Shown here piece by piece: positions 12,417 through 24,297 of a stretch of DNA of 64,000 nt (the stretch's first letter is position 1; each line of letters starts with the position of its first letter). This DNA is from Loxodes magnus. Lineage: Eukaryota > Ciliophora > Karyorelictea > Loxodida > Loxodidae. Made by a program: the position numbers and the translations under genes. The stretch is taken from the NCBI GenBank assembly GCA_946699065.1, contig CAMPDV010001330.1:55429-119428 (forward strand), read 5' to 3'. The notes beneath the pieces were generated by a model that searched no databases, had not been told where the DNA came from, and saw nothing but the letters and a program-made list of their open reading frames with translations.

Positions 12417-13976
12417 ATGTCACAGGTTGTTATAAAAGATAAAATATTTAGAAAAAAAAATTCACATTATAAATAAAATGATTCGATGACATATAAACAA
12501 AGTTTAGTGGAAATAATTCTGAATGAGTTTGTGATTAAGAGATAAAAAATGTCAACTTAATGAATAATTTTATAAGGTTAGTAATTCAAAAAATTTCAAT
12601 TTACAGATAAAAGAGAATTGTATCTCTAAAAAATAACTTTATGTGCTTCGACTCTTTTATAGTTTAAGTATCTTAAAAAGTTTAAATTTAGATATTTTTT
12701 AATTTTTTATATTCATTTATAAATTTATATTATAAGATAAAAAGAGTTAATAGTTTCAAATTCGGATTTCACATCAAGTAATCTAGCAAATGTATTCTCT
12801 TGAACTAAAGAACAGCATTGAGTTTTATTTTTATGGCATCTTTATTTATAATATGGACTTTATATCAGAATCAGCTTCATCTTAAAATTACTTTTAAATT
12901 GCTAAATTTACTATTATAAAATTTGTCCTACATATTAAGTCTGATTAAGTTGGCTATATTAATATACATCTCTTATTATGTTTTTTCTTATTCTTTCTGT
13001 ATATTTAGATCCTTCACCATTTTCTGTTTTAATGATTTTGCTTTTATTATATATAGCAACATAATTTTCTTCTTAAGTCTTATTAAAAATTGTTTTGTTC
13101 TATATCTATATATCAACATCCTTATTATCCATAGATACTTCAAATAATTTCCTATTATAATGTATTCTTTTCCTACAGTTCTTTTATTTAACATTGGAAT
13201 GTCGAAACTGGAATTACAACATTTTAGAATTAATTTTTAATAAATCTCTATTAGTTTTTATCTCTTTTGAGATTAGATCTTTCTAATAGTATCCTCTATA
13301 GACAGAAATTGAATGTTTAACTGATCGCCTAATTTATCTAGTATCTTCTTGTATTTTTCAATTTCTAATCTTTGCTATTTTAATTCTTATTGTTGATTTG
13401 AAATCCATTACTGCTCTGATTGGCCAAGCGATCCTCAAAATTAATGTTATTCTTATTATATAAAATAGTACCTAAGAAATAATTGATCTCTCCAGCAAAA
13501 CCTTGTAACTCTTAAAAGGATGAAGCCAACTATCTTTTTCTCCTTTAGATGTAGAATTAAGAATTAGCAAAAGCTATCAGAGAACTTTATTAATGAATTA
13601 TGATTTAATTAACTTTATGGAAATTAATAAATCAGAGAACTCTAGCAAATGATAGGGACTAGTTCTTAACTCTTCTCTGTAGTAAATTTAAGAAGAATTA
13701 CATAATCAGAATAGATCGTTAGGATATTTAAAATTCTTGAAACTATAAGCTAGAACTCCCCTAATAACTTAACAATCCAAATGATATAGAATAATAACCT
13801 CCAACAATAGATATTACCTATCAGAAAATTTTGATATGAACTTTTCTAAATTAACACACTTATATTAAGCATTATGATTGTTGAGATTGATACGAGAAAA
13901 TAAATAATTGTATCCTAAAAGTAAATAGAAAATTTTTATTTATAGAACAATAGTAAAAGTAATACATCTGATATGA
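12417..13976 (+). CDS. Putative multi-pass membrane protein, 519 codons
   Basis: The frame runs from ATG 12417 (MSQVVIKDKIFRKKN...) to TGA-TAA at 13974. The N-terminal about 100 residues are hydrophilic. Residues about 150-340 hold several hydrophobic stretches (SLIMFFLILSVYLD, FSVLMILLLLYIAT, FQFLIFAILILIVD), and a basic C-terminal part of about 170 residues follows. The layout suits a membrane transporter or channel-like protein, but I recognise no family motif. The opposite strand in 12900-13430 can be read as a coiled coil, so strand is not certain. Composition (T-rich membrane segments within A-rich flanks) is the main argument for this strand. Confidence 0.35.
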
Positions 13977-14104
13977 TAAGCTTAATTGATATTTATAAGT
14001 AAAAGATCAAGAACCAAATATAAAACTAAAGATTTTAAATAAGTTTTTAAGTCTTATCTTAAAATCTAGAAATTAGTTGATTTATTAAAATATATATATA
14101 TTAT

Positions 14105-14916
14105 AGTAAACTAAAAGTAATTAAAGTTTAGCATTCCCTGGATTTTCAACCAGGTTTTTGCTACCATTTTTTTAGCGTGGATGGATACCACACCATTTTT
14201 TTTTGTGGATGGAACCACTGAGAATCTTCTGTCTTTTATACGAATATCTTCTTCTTGTAAATTCCCGTTTCGGTGATTCAGAGTCTGCTAAGCATTCTTA
14301 ACGTTCTTTGTTGTTCTTTCATCTAAATTTATCTTCACTGATCGCAATTTTGTAATAGGTGTCACTTTGATTTGCAATAATAGCAATTTTTTATTGGTCT
14401 TTTCTTGAATCTCTTCAGAAATACTTTTTTTTCAAGTTAATCGATTCTTTGGAGTAATTTTATATTAATCTTTTCGTCATTCTATTTTTCTTGGATGTTT
14501 GTTTATGTAGAAACTTTTTCACTAATCATATTTTGTTCTTGCTTAAAATTCGATTGAGATTATTCATATAGTTACAATTCCGTGACTAAATTATTTTAAA
14601 TTAATTGTCGTCTTATTATTAGTAGCTCGTTGTTTTAATCTTCGATAGTATTCATTAGTTCTCTTATTTTTCCCCCTTGATTGTAAATTGTTTCCTAATA
14701 ATTTTGTATTATTGTTTTCATTTAGTCAATTTATATTTAGATTTCTGATTATTTTAGTACTTTTACTGGATTCGTCTCTATTGTTCCAATTATAACTTTT
14801 CCTTCAGATGAGGAACTTGATTTATCTTCTTCTTGTTATTGTTTCTGCATTAGTTTCGCAGCTTTCCTTTTTGCGTTCTTAATTTGGTTTTTGGAAAGGC
14901 GAATAGATTATTCCAT
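14105..14916 (-). mobile_element. Short retroelement A6
   Basis: Minus-strand ATG at 14916 gives MEQSIRLSKNQIKNAKRKAA, then EEDKSSSSSEGKVIIG, the same N-terminal plan as A4 and A5. The knuckle reads CYYCKSKWHLLQNC near 14350-14390, followed by RLWITETGIYKKK with W written TGA. The 3' end (14120-14165) has a CCTGG/CCAGG stem-loop and an upstream hairpin. It is independent support for TGA as Trp at the same alignment column as A4 and A5. Confidence 0.78.
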
Positions 14917-15223
14917 TTTTTTTTTTTATTAATTAATTAATTTATTTATTAAAATATTAAGCTTTAGAAGATGATAAAATAAAATTATTATTCAAAATCT
15001 TTAAATAATTTTTCTTTTTATTACTTGGATAAAAATGAATGCTAGATAAAAAAGAACCTATATTGTGTAACTTATAGAAAGAATTAAAAGAAATATAAAA
15101 TATATAAGATTAAAATAGCTTAGTATAAAATAGCTTTATAGAGACAAAATAAAAATAAGGAAGAATTGTTTATTTATTTTTAAAGGCAAAGAATAAAAAA
15201 TTTATTACATAAATAATCAAAAT

Positions 15224-16150
15224 ATGGTAGAAGGTTTCAAAAAGGGCTTCTATACCACCTCTTTCTAAGCTAAAAAGGAAGAGAGGAAGCAGGAAATCTA
15301 AATTTCTAAACACCACACATTATCTTCCAAAACCTAACCTTCTTCTTAAACCATATAGGAGCAACTCTAAACAACACCCCCAAACAACCCTAGAAACACT
15401 AACATGCAACAATATCGACTGAGGACCTTCCCAAGAAGCAAAAGATTAGTAACTTTCAGGTCTAGATTAGAACATTCAACCCCTACATGGACCTCGGAGA
15501 TTTCAATAAAGAACAAATCTTATGAATGACGATGGAGGAAATGGCTAAGCTTATCTTAGCATTAATAGGAAAAAATAAAGATCTGGAAAAACAGATTGAA
15601 GAACTAGCTTAAGAAAAGCAAGAGCATTTAGAGGATGAGGAAACCCATGCTCCTAGAAACTTAAACCAGGCTGCAATGAATATCAGAATTGACGAATTCG
15701 ATAGGCAGCTGGAACAATTATACGAATCGAATGAAAATATTCATATAAATTGGAAAAATTAGAGACAAGTGTAAAATAATAGGCTATGCAATCTATCTCA
15801 ATGGAGATCGAATAAGAGAATAATAAGCCAATTGAACAAACTAAAGAGAAATATTTTAGGAAAAAATGTTACATCTGCAGGAGAACAGACCACCTATGGA
15901 GACGATGCTGGAAGAGAAAGAAGATTTAATAGAAAATATGGAATGATCTAACCTAATTTTACCCAACCAGGAATGGAGAAATTTATAAGAAGAAAGCAAG
16001 CTATATGAAGTGACAACCATTCCGAAAACTTGACAGTGAAGGGAGGAGAAGACCACCTAGAGATCAAGTTCCTATTTGTTGGAAGTAGGAAGCTTTTAAG
16101 TAGACGATCCTTCTTTAACACTTTAATTTAATTTAATTTAATTTAATTAC
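15224..16150 (+). mobile_element. Short retroelement A7 ((TTTAA)n-tailed subfamily)
   Basis: The ATG at 15224 begins MVEGFKKGFYTTSFQAKKEE. The middle part reads in another frame as NPYMDLGDFNKEQILW, so the ORF has at least one frame change. Near 15865-15910 the knuckle is CYICRRTDHLWRRC, followed by KIWNDLTQFYPTRNGEIYKK. The element ends in a (TTTAA)n tail at about 16119-16145. It is nearly identical, in inverted orientation, to A8 at 25096-26028. Bases 16151-16409 hold nothing recognised. Confidence 0.78.
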
Positions 16151-16409
16151 ATAAATAATCATTTAAAACTTACAAGACATGATTCAATCTTCAAGTTTGA
16201 GAAAATAATCAAGGAAAAAATATCAGTCTAACCTTATTTTGAAGAAATTAAATTAGTAAAAATATGAGAGTTAAAAAAATAATAAGATAGATGTATAAAT
16301 CTAAGATAAATAATGAGAATAGAGTTTATTAACTTTTTCTAATCCTTTTTTTAATTTAAATCCAAATATTAAAATATAAAAAGTAGAATTTCAGAGAAAT
16401 TTTCCTTCT

Positions 16410-17351
16410 TCACTAAATCAAGTTCCATTTTTTAGTGCGCAGATCGTAGCTATGCAGTATACTATCAAAATTGAATTAAAAAACAAAATTTGCGCTTAGA
16501 ACTGGTTGATTATAATCACATTAGGTATTCCAATTGCATGGATATACTTCACCTTCTTTTAAAATGGATTTTAAATCAAATATTAGGGTATCTTATTATT
16601 TCCTGTTCCCATATATGAGAAAACCCTTTATTTGAGGAACAAAAATAGCGGAGCATAATCCTCCTTCAAGTAACTCAAACTGACAAAATTTTCATTCATT
16701 CTTTATTATATCGTATTTCTAAATATCCTTACAATAATATAATTATTAATTGTGCCCACCAAATACATATATCTATTTATTATGCTAGTCACAACCAAAA
16801 AAGTTAACTGGAATTTAAATAGATTGGATTTCTGTAAAACTATTTTTGCTCATATTAAATACCTCACATTCTGCTGTATGTTCTCATTCTACTTAATCAA
16901 TAGAAACAGATCCTGAAATGATATAAATTAACCTCCTTTCATCAAAATTTGTTTTATGAGTGCTTCTTGCGAATTTCATCTAATAGTTTTTCGTTTTTTC
17001 TGGTGTATATATAGTAAATCTTACGCTCTGAAATCCTCCAGATATAACAATTGTCTCGTTTTATATCTATTCTATGAAAGTTTCATTCAATAAAGTTTTT
17101 TCCATGTTAGTTACTTTCTATTGAAACTATTTAGTCTACAATGAATAAGTCTTCATAATATTTGAAGACTGTAAAATAGTTTGTATTAACTTGAAATATT
17201 TTACTGTAGTTAAATTAGGAATAACTTCATATTTGGTTACACCTATTCCAAACTTAGCGAAAATTTATTCTCTTTGATTCTAGTTTTAGTTTCTTAATAA
17301 CTTCCTTAAGAATAAAATCTTAATTATACTTTTTTAATTTTAAGTTTCCAT
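16410..17351 (-). CDS. Kelch-repeat protein, complete (kelch copy 1)
   Basis: The start at 17351 (METQNQKSIIKILFLRKLL) and stop TGA at 16412-16410 are in one frame: 313 codons and no intron. The N-terminal 40 residues are basic. AKFGIGVTKYEVIPNL follows, then kelch-type blades: IYIISGSVSIDQVEWEHTAE, VFNMSKN, IYVFGGHNQQLYYC, KYDIIKNEWKF, FLIYGNRKQQDTLIFDL and SYDLRTKKWNLIQ. The Gly-Gly and the spaced Tyr/Trp of kelch repeats are visible. Trp in VEWEH and NEWKF is written TGA, whereas KKWNL uses TGG, and the terminal TGA is a stop. Kelch domains are protein-binding propellers; the partner cannot be told. Two broken paralogues lie at 23.7-24.0 and 47.25-49.2 kb. A SINE tail begins one base upstream of the ATG. 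Confidence 0.82.
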
Positions 17352-17690
17352 TTTATAATAAATAAATAAATTTGATTATAGAGCGCGTAGCACTCTCGTT
17401 GGTGCGCAGCTCTTTAAAAAAAATGTTTCATACTGACAAGAATGTTTGCTACTGATAAAATTATCAGATACTGATAAATCTTGTTCAATACTGGTATAAT
17501 TATTCAGTACTGATAAAAATGTTCAATACTGATATAATTTTAGAATACTCGTAATCTTTAATACTTGCTGGAGGTCCAAGGACATGGCAGGATTGTGTCT
17601 CATTGCATCGCCAAAGCAGAGGACGACATGTGTCAATTATGGGTACTTAAATTCCCCACTCTCCAAAGGAGGATTGTTCCTTCCTATTTA
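17352..17690 (-). mobile_element. SINE-like element sharing the LINE Y tail
   Basis: Read on the minus strand, a (G+C)-richer head (about 17690-17560) is followed by a variable tandem region (17420-17555). The element ends in a hairpin (17380-17414, AGAGC...GCAC loop GTGC...GCTCT) and a TAATCAAATTTATTTATTTATT tail shortened here by the kelch start. The hairpin and tail match the end of LINE Y at 59402-59457 almost base for base, while the head does not. That is the arrangement of a SINE that borrows a partner LINE's 3' end. I did not find convincing A/B boxes in the head. Confidence 0.6.
17420..17555. repeat. Irregular tandem repeat of ATACTGATAAA-type units
   Basis: The word (A/G)ATACTGATA recurs about eight times, with spacers such as AATGTTC and ATTATC, giving a loose period of about 15 and 30 bases. 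It lies inside the body of the SINE-like element. Confidence 0.65.
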
Positions 17691-17753
17691 AGTTAAATTA
17701 TATAATAAAAATATTTAGTTTGTAATTAGTTATAACTTCCTTAATTATATAGT

Positions 17754-18130
17754 ATGGAAACAAAACTAATAAAAATAATAAAGCAAGAAAAAAATGTAAG
17801 CAAAGTAGTTATAAGGGTATTATAATTGCTAAGGAAAAGTTATAATTTATATGGTTTATTAGTTCTTTGTTATAAAACTATAAATTTAAATAATAATTTA
17901 TATTCATTTTATTAATTTAGGAAGCTTTTTTTATCAAATTTAAATTATATTAAGATCAATTTATGCTAAAATTAACAAGAAAGGTAAAAATTCTTAAATA
18001 TTTTGAAGAAAAGAGAGATTTAATCTTAAAAAAATATCTTAAATAAGAATTTTTTTAAAGCTAAATAGACCTTAAGGAAAGAAAACTAAATATATTGATT
18101 AATAAAGAAATAAAATGGTAAACTATTTTT
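17754..18130 (+). CDS. Hypothetical ORF cut by LINE X
   Basis: The ATG at 17754 (METKLIKIIKQEKNVSKVVI) opens a Lys/Asn/Leu-rich frame without TGA until about 18095. It is cut where the LINE X 3' end begins near 18130. It has no family resemblance. Support is weak because frames are rarely closed in this code. Confidence 0.25.
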
Positions 18131-21100
18131 AAGTAATAATAATAATTAATATGCTTTTACTATATTTTCATATAGGTAATAAGTAAGTTTAGTATAATTC
18201 TTGATCAATTATCTTCTCTATATCTGTTTATCTTCTTCTTCATCATCAATATAGCTTCCAAGGCTTTCTTAGTTCAATATTTCTTTTAAAAATTCTTCAT
18301 TTTGTTAAATAATTATATTTCTTCTTCGAATTAGTTTTTTATGGAAGCATCTTACTCTAAAATCTATCTTTTCTAATTATTTTCAGGTTGGAAATTTTTG
18401 ATTAAGGTAACTTTAATTATAAGCCACAAGTTTGAGTAAATCATAACTTTTGAAATCTTTAAATTCTTCAATCAAATCTTTTAGAGATTCACATTGCTCA
18501 ATATGTTCGAACTATCCAATTCTCCACAAATGCAAAATTCTGAATAATTTATTTATAATGTCTTTTCCTCAAATCGTATTAAAAATAGTAACAGAAAATT
18601 CTTAGTTTGTATATTGAAATTATTTCTCTTGTTTTGTTCTTGTTAAGTATTGTATATATATAATAAGGAAACTTTTCTGTATCATTTTATATTTCTCAAA
18701 AATAAAAACTTGTTGTAGGCAAATCACTCATCCGAACCACTGCATCTTGGTAGAATTTCTTTTAAATTAAAGTTTTAGATTCTTTGACGAATTCTTTGCT
18801 TTCATAAGTAATTTCTAAATTTATTTAAAAGTATTTGGACAACTTCTAAATATTTTTAAAATAATTCTAAGTTATCGCCCTTAGATTTATTAAAAAGAAA
18901 AGCAATATCCGAATCAGGTTATAATTAGTTTCTAATTTCTTGTTGATATAGAATTTTAAATATTTAATTGCAATGTAGTATTCAAAGGATAATCAATTTA
19001 GATCTATGAAGCAAGATTCATTAAATGTCTAGTCAGAACTTTGTAAGACATATCTTGCTAATTTTTTTTAGCTTGCATGAATATTATTTCTAATTTTTTT
19101 AATTCCACGAATGATATCTCAATGAATTACTTCTGAACCATATTCTACTTTTGGAAGAATAAATTTCGAAAAATATGTTTATAATTTGATGGCATTATAT
19201 AGTTATATTTAGATAGTTACAAAATAGCACCATTTACACATTATCTATACTTTTGATAGATTTCATTGCAGTGAGATTTATAGTATTCATATTCATTAAA
19301 TTTGTATCCCAAGTATGCTATATTATTCGATTTTTTAACCTATATGTTATTCAAAGTAATTTTCAAGTTAGAATCACTTTAACTTTTATTTTTCTTTAAA
19401 AAGCAGATGTATTCGCACTTTTCTACATTGATAGATAATTTTACTCAACTAAAAACTTTACAAATGCTTAAATCAATGAAACCATGTTTATTTCATCTGA
19501 AATTAGGATTAAATCATCCATCCAAGCTTTTGTCGTAAAAATTCGACCACGTATTTTAAAACCGTACTTTTTATTGATAAGTTACAATATATCTTATAAT
19601 AATATCATAAAAGATGATAGCAAGAACTGGATCATGTGAACTCCCTTATAAAACTCCGTTATTATAGAGTAAATTTCTAGAGAGGGTTCTAGCTAAAATA
19701 AATCTAGCATCCAATTGCTTACAAACAGATTCAAAGTTATTAAATAATGCAAAAGGAAGCTTAATTCTTCTTAAGTGATCAAAAAGTAATCGTCTGTCAA
19801 TAGTGCCAAACATCTTTTCTACATCTATAAGAGTAGTAATAAGATGTTTTTTCTTTCCTCACCTTCTATGCAAATTTATAATTTGTTGCAAAGTTCATTA
19901 TGATGCATAGTTTAATTGCTTTTAAGAAATCTTTTTTATGAGGGGTATATAATATTAATTTAATTAGCAAACTCATAAAGCCTCTAAGTTAATAATTTGT
20001 CGTAAATTTTTAGAATTATGTTAATAAGAGCTATAAATAGGGAGAATTCTTATCTACTTTAATTCATTAGGAATTCGTTATTCTCTTAATAAATTATTCA
20101 TAAACTTTCAAAGAACAACATGGAACTCTTAATTTACATATTTAATTAATTCTGCTTTAATACCATCTGCACCTGATGATTTATTATTTGCTAGTTTACT
20201 TATTATTATTTAAACCTCATAAAAACTAAAGAGATTTAATCCTTGTAGATAAGACTCTTAATATTTTTTAACAAAATCACGATTTTAAAAAATATTGTTA
20301 CTTTTTTTATTGCATGCTTTTAATTCTTCCTAATAAACGTTCTTATACTTATTGAAAACATTATTTTCTCAATTGTTTATAAAAAGAGAAAATTCTTCCG
20401 AATCTAAATACATATTGTTGCGCTTCTTTGGATTTAAAATTTTCCTTGCATATTTAAGCATTTTAGGTGGAGTTTTGTTCATTTCTTCTCCATGATTTTT
20501 AGCTTATTTTATTTTGAATTACCAGTAATTTCTTTTATATCTATTAAATTTTAGTTTTTTCTTAAGCTAATTTTATTACTATCTAATTTGATCTTCCTTA
20601 TTATTCTAAGACCTATTAATAAGCTTTTTGTACTTATTTCGCAGCATTAAAACTTTAAATTAGGTTTGTTTGTAATCTATTAAAATTATTATTTAGGCGA
20701 ACTTATCCTAAAATATTATTTTCATTATTTATTAGGATGTGCTTAATGTAATTATATTGTTCATCTACATCATTTTCATTTATCGATTCAAAATTTATTG
20801 AGCATCAATCCAATTAAGCTTTGTAATCAACTCTTACTTCTGAATTCTAGAGTTTATTAATCTTAAAATTAACTCTAGGAGCTAGTATAGGAATATTTCT
20901 GTTAATATTTTAGATATGTAAATTAAGTAATATTGGAAAATTATCTGTATCAAGTCCACGGCATTATATAACTTTGAACTTAGAAATATAGTTAATGTTA
21001 ATATGATAGTTGACTATAACATAATCATTGCAATATGCTTTATTATTAGCACGACTTCTAAAAGTATCCAAATTTTAATCTTCAATGAATTTTAGCAGTC

Positions 21101-23700
21101 TCTAAGCACTGTCCTAAGTGTTTTGTTAGTTATTGCTATCATATCCATGTAAAAGAGCATTAAAATCACCCATTAGCATAAGTGCTTGATCTCTAACTTC
21201 TATAAGTATTAATCCTAGATTTGAATAGGATTAATCTTTTATTGTTAAAGATTTTTCATCTGTTGGCATATAACATGGAGGTAAATATATGTTATTTACT
21301 TTTATTAGTAGAAAACTATTATTTTATTAACCAAAATCCAATTCTATTTATTTAGAATCAAGCTCTTCTTTAACAATAAAACAAACACCACCAGCTCTTT
21401 AAGTCTCTTCACAGTTTTTGAAATAAGTTCTATATCCATAAATTTATATAGGAATAAAGTTTTAATGCTATCAAGTTTCATTAATAGAAAGTATATCAAT
21501 TTCTTATCGTTTAGTAAATTATTCTATACTTAATTATTTTGTCTAAATTTAATTCATATTACAGTGCGCTAGTTTTAATTAGTTCAATTTGGCTCCACCT
21601 TTAAGACCTGGGTCATAGATGCAAAGGAACTTTTAATTATTGTTAATTTAAATATGTAATAATTTAGGTGCCTAAAATATTTAATTTCTGTAGCAAATTA
21701 TAATATATAAAGTTAATGCATCATATTATTAAGTTAGTTTTTTGCCTATTTTTATAGCAATTAAATTCCATCACACGTAGCATAGTTAAGTTAGCAAGAT
21801 AATGTAAAAATCTATTTTCAACTGTAGTAAAGAGATTTTAATTTTTTCACCTTTTTATCTTAAAAATTATGCAAATTTTCCATTTTAGAAGTTATATCTT
21901 TTTATCCTTTCCTCAATATCCAAATTAAATAATAGATTACATTATTTAAGGTTTAATTTCTCTTAGTTTAAATGAGCATCTCTCCAGTTTCTCTTACGTA
22001 ATTTTATTAAATCTACTGATTAAGAATCTATAAGTGGAGAGTAATCATTTTTTAATATGAAATTGGGAGTATCTAAAGTTAAATTTGAGTTCTCTCCCAA
22101 GAATTCAAAAAAATAAGTGGTTTGTGTTGCTACATCTCATTTTAATGCTTTTTAAAATTACTGAATCTATGAATTCATTTTATTTTTTTAAGGCTCTGAT
22201 AATTCAGCATAGACATTCAACTTTAGTTCAATCTAATGGTCATACTCCTTAATTAATTAAATATATTCAGTGTTCAAAATATTGTAAACCTATTATTATT
22301 CCATATTATTTTACTTCAATTGTTATAATTCCTAATAAGAATGATTTAGATGCTATTCCGTATTATTAGTCATTGTTTCACGATTATATACAAACTTTTT
22401 TGATGCTTAAATTTATTTGTTGAATTATTAATTTATTGGAGTTTAACTATAATTTTCTAAAGTTCTCTTATTATTCTGATCAGTTTCTATTAATCAGTTT
22501 ATTATAATTTTATATGCCCTTCTTAAAGAGTTTAAGTTTGATTATCATTTTATTCTTTGAAATAATTTCTTAATTAATTGGTATAGAATTAAACTATATT
22601 TTTAATCTCATTTTCTTTTTAAAAGAATAAGTTCTTTATATTATTTTTATTTTATTATATCTACATTTAATAAGCAGAGATTTATTAGTTTTTCTGTTTA
22701 AACTATTCTTCCTAATCTTGCTTAAATTCTAAAATTTAATTTTTTAATTCATAGCACTAGATACCTAATGATTAGATATGAGCTTATTATATTGAGATCT
22801 TGTTAAAATCTTCATTAAGATAAATTTATTAACTTATTTTTATGAATTTATCTTTTAAATCTATAACTATTATTATATTTACAATAAGTCCAAATCTTTT
22901 ATTTACTAATTTTATAAAATATTTTATTCCTGCAGGCAATTAAAATCTTATTTGGTGTATATTTGATTATAAAGTAAGTTTGTTTAAATGGATACATTAT
23001 TTCTAAACTATTCCGTTTGAATTATTTGCTAATTAGCATGAATTTCAGTTTATATTGCTTTATTTAATTATTGGTCTTATTGAATTAAAGTATAAGTTTA
23101 ATTTTTTTAATTATTTGCTATTATAAATATCCTATTCAATCTAACTTGAATACTGAGGATCCTTTAAGGTTAAATCTAATATATCTTATGAATTTAAGTT
23201 TGAATTTTAAAGATTTTAAAGATTCATGACATCTAAATCTAAAATATTCTTTTAATTAATTTTAGATTAATCTTTTAACCGCCAATAAAAAGGGTTAATC
23301 TTTCTTTTTCGATTGTTATAAGGCCTTTATTTTATTCTATTCGCTATATTATTCAAGATTTTTATTTTTTCATCAATTTTTTTTAGATTTGCAAAGCATC
23401 TTAAGTGGTATTTAAATATAGCAATTTAGATTTATTTCTCTAACTTTTTCTAAAGTTGATTCTAAATTTTTCTTAATCTGAATTAATTTTTATTTAGTAA
23501 AAGGTTCTAAATCCCCTAAACTTAGTGTAGGTCTTTCCACTATTTTTCCAATTTTTCTTTCAATTTGACCTGTTTTAAGTGAAGCTTTCTATCATTCAAG
23601 AAAATTAGTGATTGTATTTTTCTCGTAATTAAAGAAAGATTCTTGTTTTTCCATTTTTTTCTCTTTATATTATAAATTATAAATCGTTTTAGTCCTCACC
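18131..23700 (-). mobile_element. LINE family X, near full-length copy
   Basis: ORF1 starts at 23654 on the minus strand (MEKQESFFNYEKNTITNFL; ERPTLSLGDLEPF) and runs through a coiled-coil region. The apurinic-type endonuclease follows at about 21600-20900 (GGVCFIVKEELD, CYMPTDEKSL). The reverse transcriptase comes next, with KAWMDDLILIS at about 19530-19497, where the usual YADD is MDD after Trp. A C-terminal CxC...H...C cluster (FCICGELDSSNILS) ends the protein near 18500. Order and spacing match the plus-strand copy at 36.1-42.4 kb. The 3' end near 18130 has an (ATT)n-like tail. The 5' end abuts a truncated kelch gene at 23700. Frame changes occur between blocks, so activity is unlikely. 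Confidence 0.82.
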
Positions 23701-24005
23701 AACAGCTCCTGATAGTATCAATGTGTTTAAGTTAATTTATTCTATAAAAGTAGTAGTTTACTCAGTCTTTTTATATCTATTTCTTATTCTTAAAATTTAT
23801 TATTTTAATGTTATAGCCTTTCTTGATATTTGTGTCTGAGTTGATAATACAGATATTTTGAAAATATGCAAGTGTTATAATATTGGAGTATATTCGTATT
23901 TGACTACATCTATCCCAAATTTCTAAAATAGTTGGCTATTTTTATAGACTTTTCTTAGCAGTTTCCTAAGATAAAGAATTTAAATGATTTCTGTTCACTA
24001 AGCAT
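23701..24005 (-). pseudogene. Truncated kelch-family gene (kelch copy 2)
   Basis: From the ATG at 24005 the text, allowing a one-base frame change near the start, reads ILYLRKLLRKVYKNSQLF, then QKFGIDVVKYEYTPI. This is homologous to residues 11-50 of kelch copy 1. It breaks off at 23700 where LINE X begins, after LILSGAVGED (first kelch blade). No continuation is found on the far side of the LINE. Upstream (24006-24297) holds nothing recognised. Confidence 0.65.
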
Positions 24006-24297
24006 TTAAATTAATTTTATTTATTCCTTTATAAATAAATACTGATGCAGTTTAATTATTAAAGCAGTTACTTATAAAGTTCTCTATTTATAATTTTATT
24101 TCTTATTGTCTATCTTAATATTTTTCTCTTTTCTATATGAATGAAGTAGAGTCTTGATAGTTACTATAATCACTTCTTTTCATTAAATCTAGAAATAAAA
24201 TGTGCTTTATGTCGGAGACTATTTACAAACTAAGCTTTATTATAAAGCTAGTTTAAAGCATTACCTTTATCTCACTAAAATGAAAATTAAACTTATA

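Noticed and set aside
12990-13430. Minus-strand coiled-coil gene (LEIEKYKKILDKLGDQL...)
   Set aside because: The antisense of T-rich membrane segments automatically yields Lys/Glu-rich text. I saw no start, end or motif to prefer it, though it is not excluded.
15856-16056. Conserved short ORFs on the strand opposite elements A7 and A8
   Set aside because: They are antisense shadows of the CCHC protein frame and are conserved only because the two copies are nearly identical.
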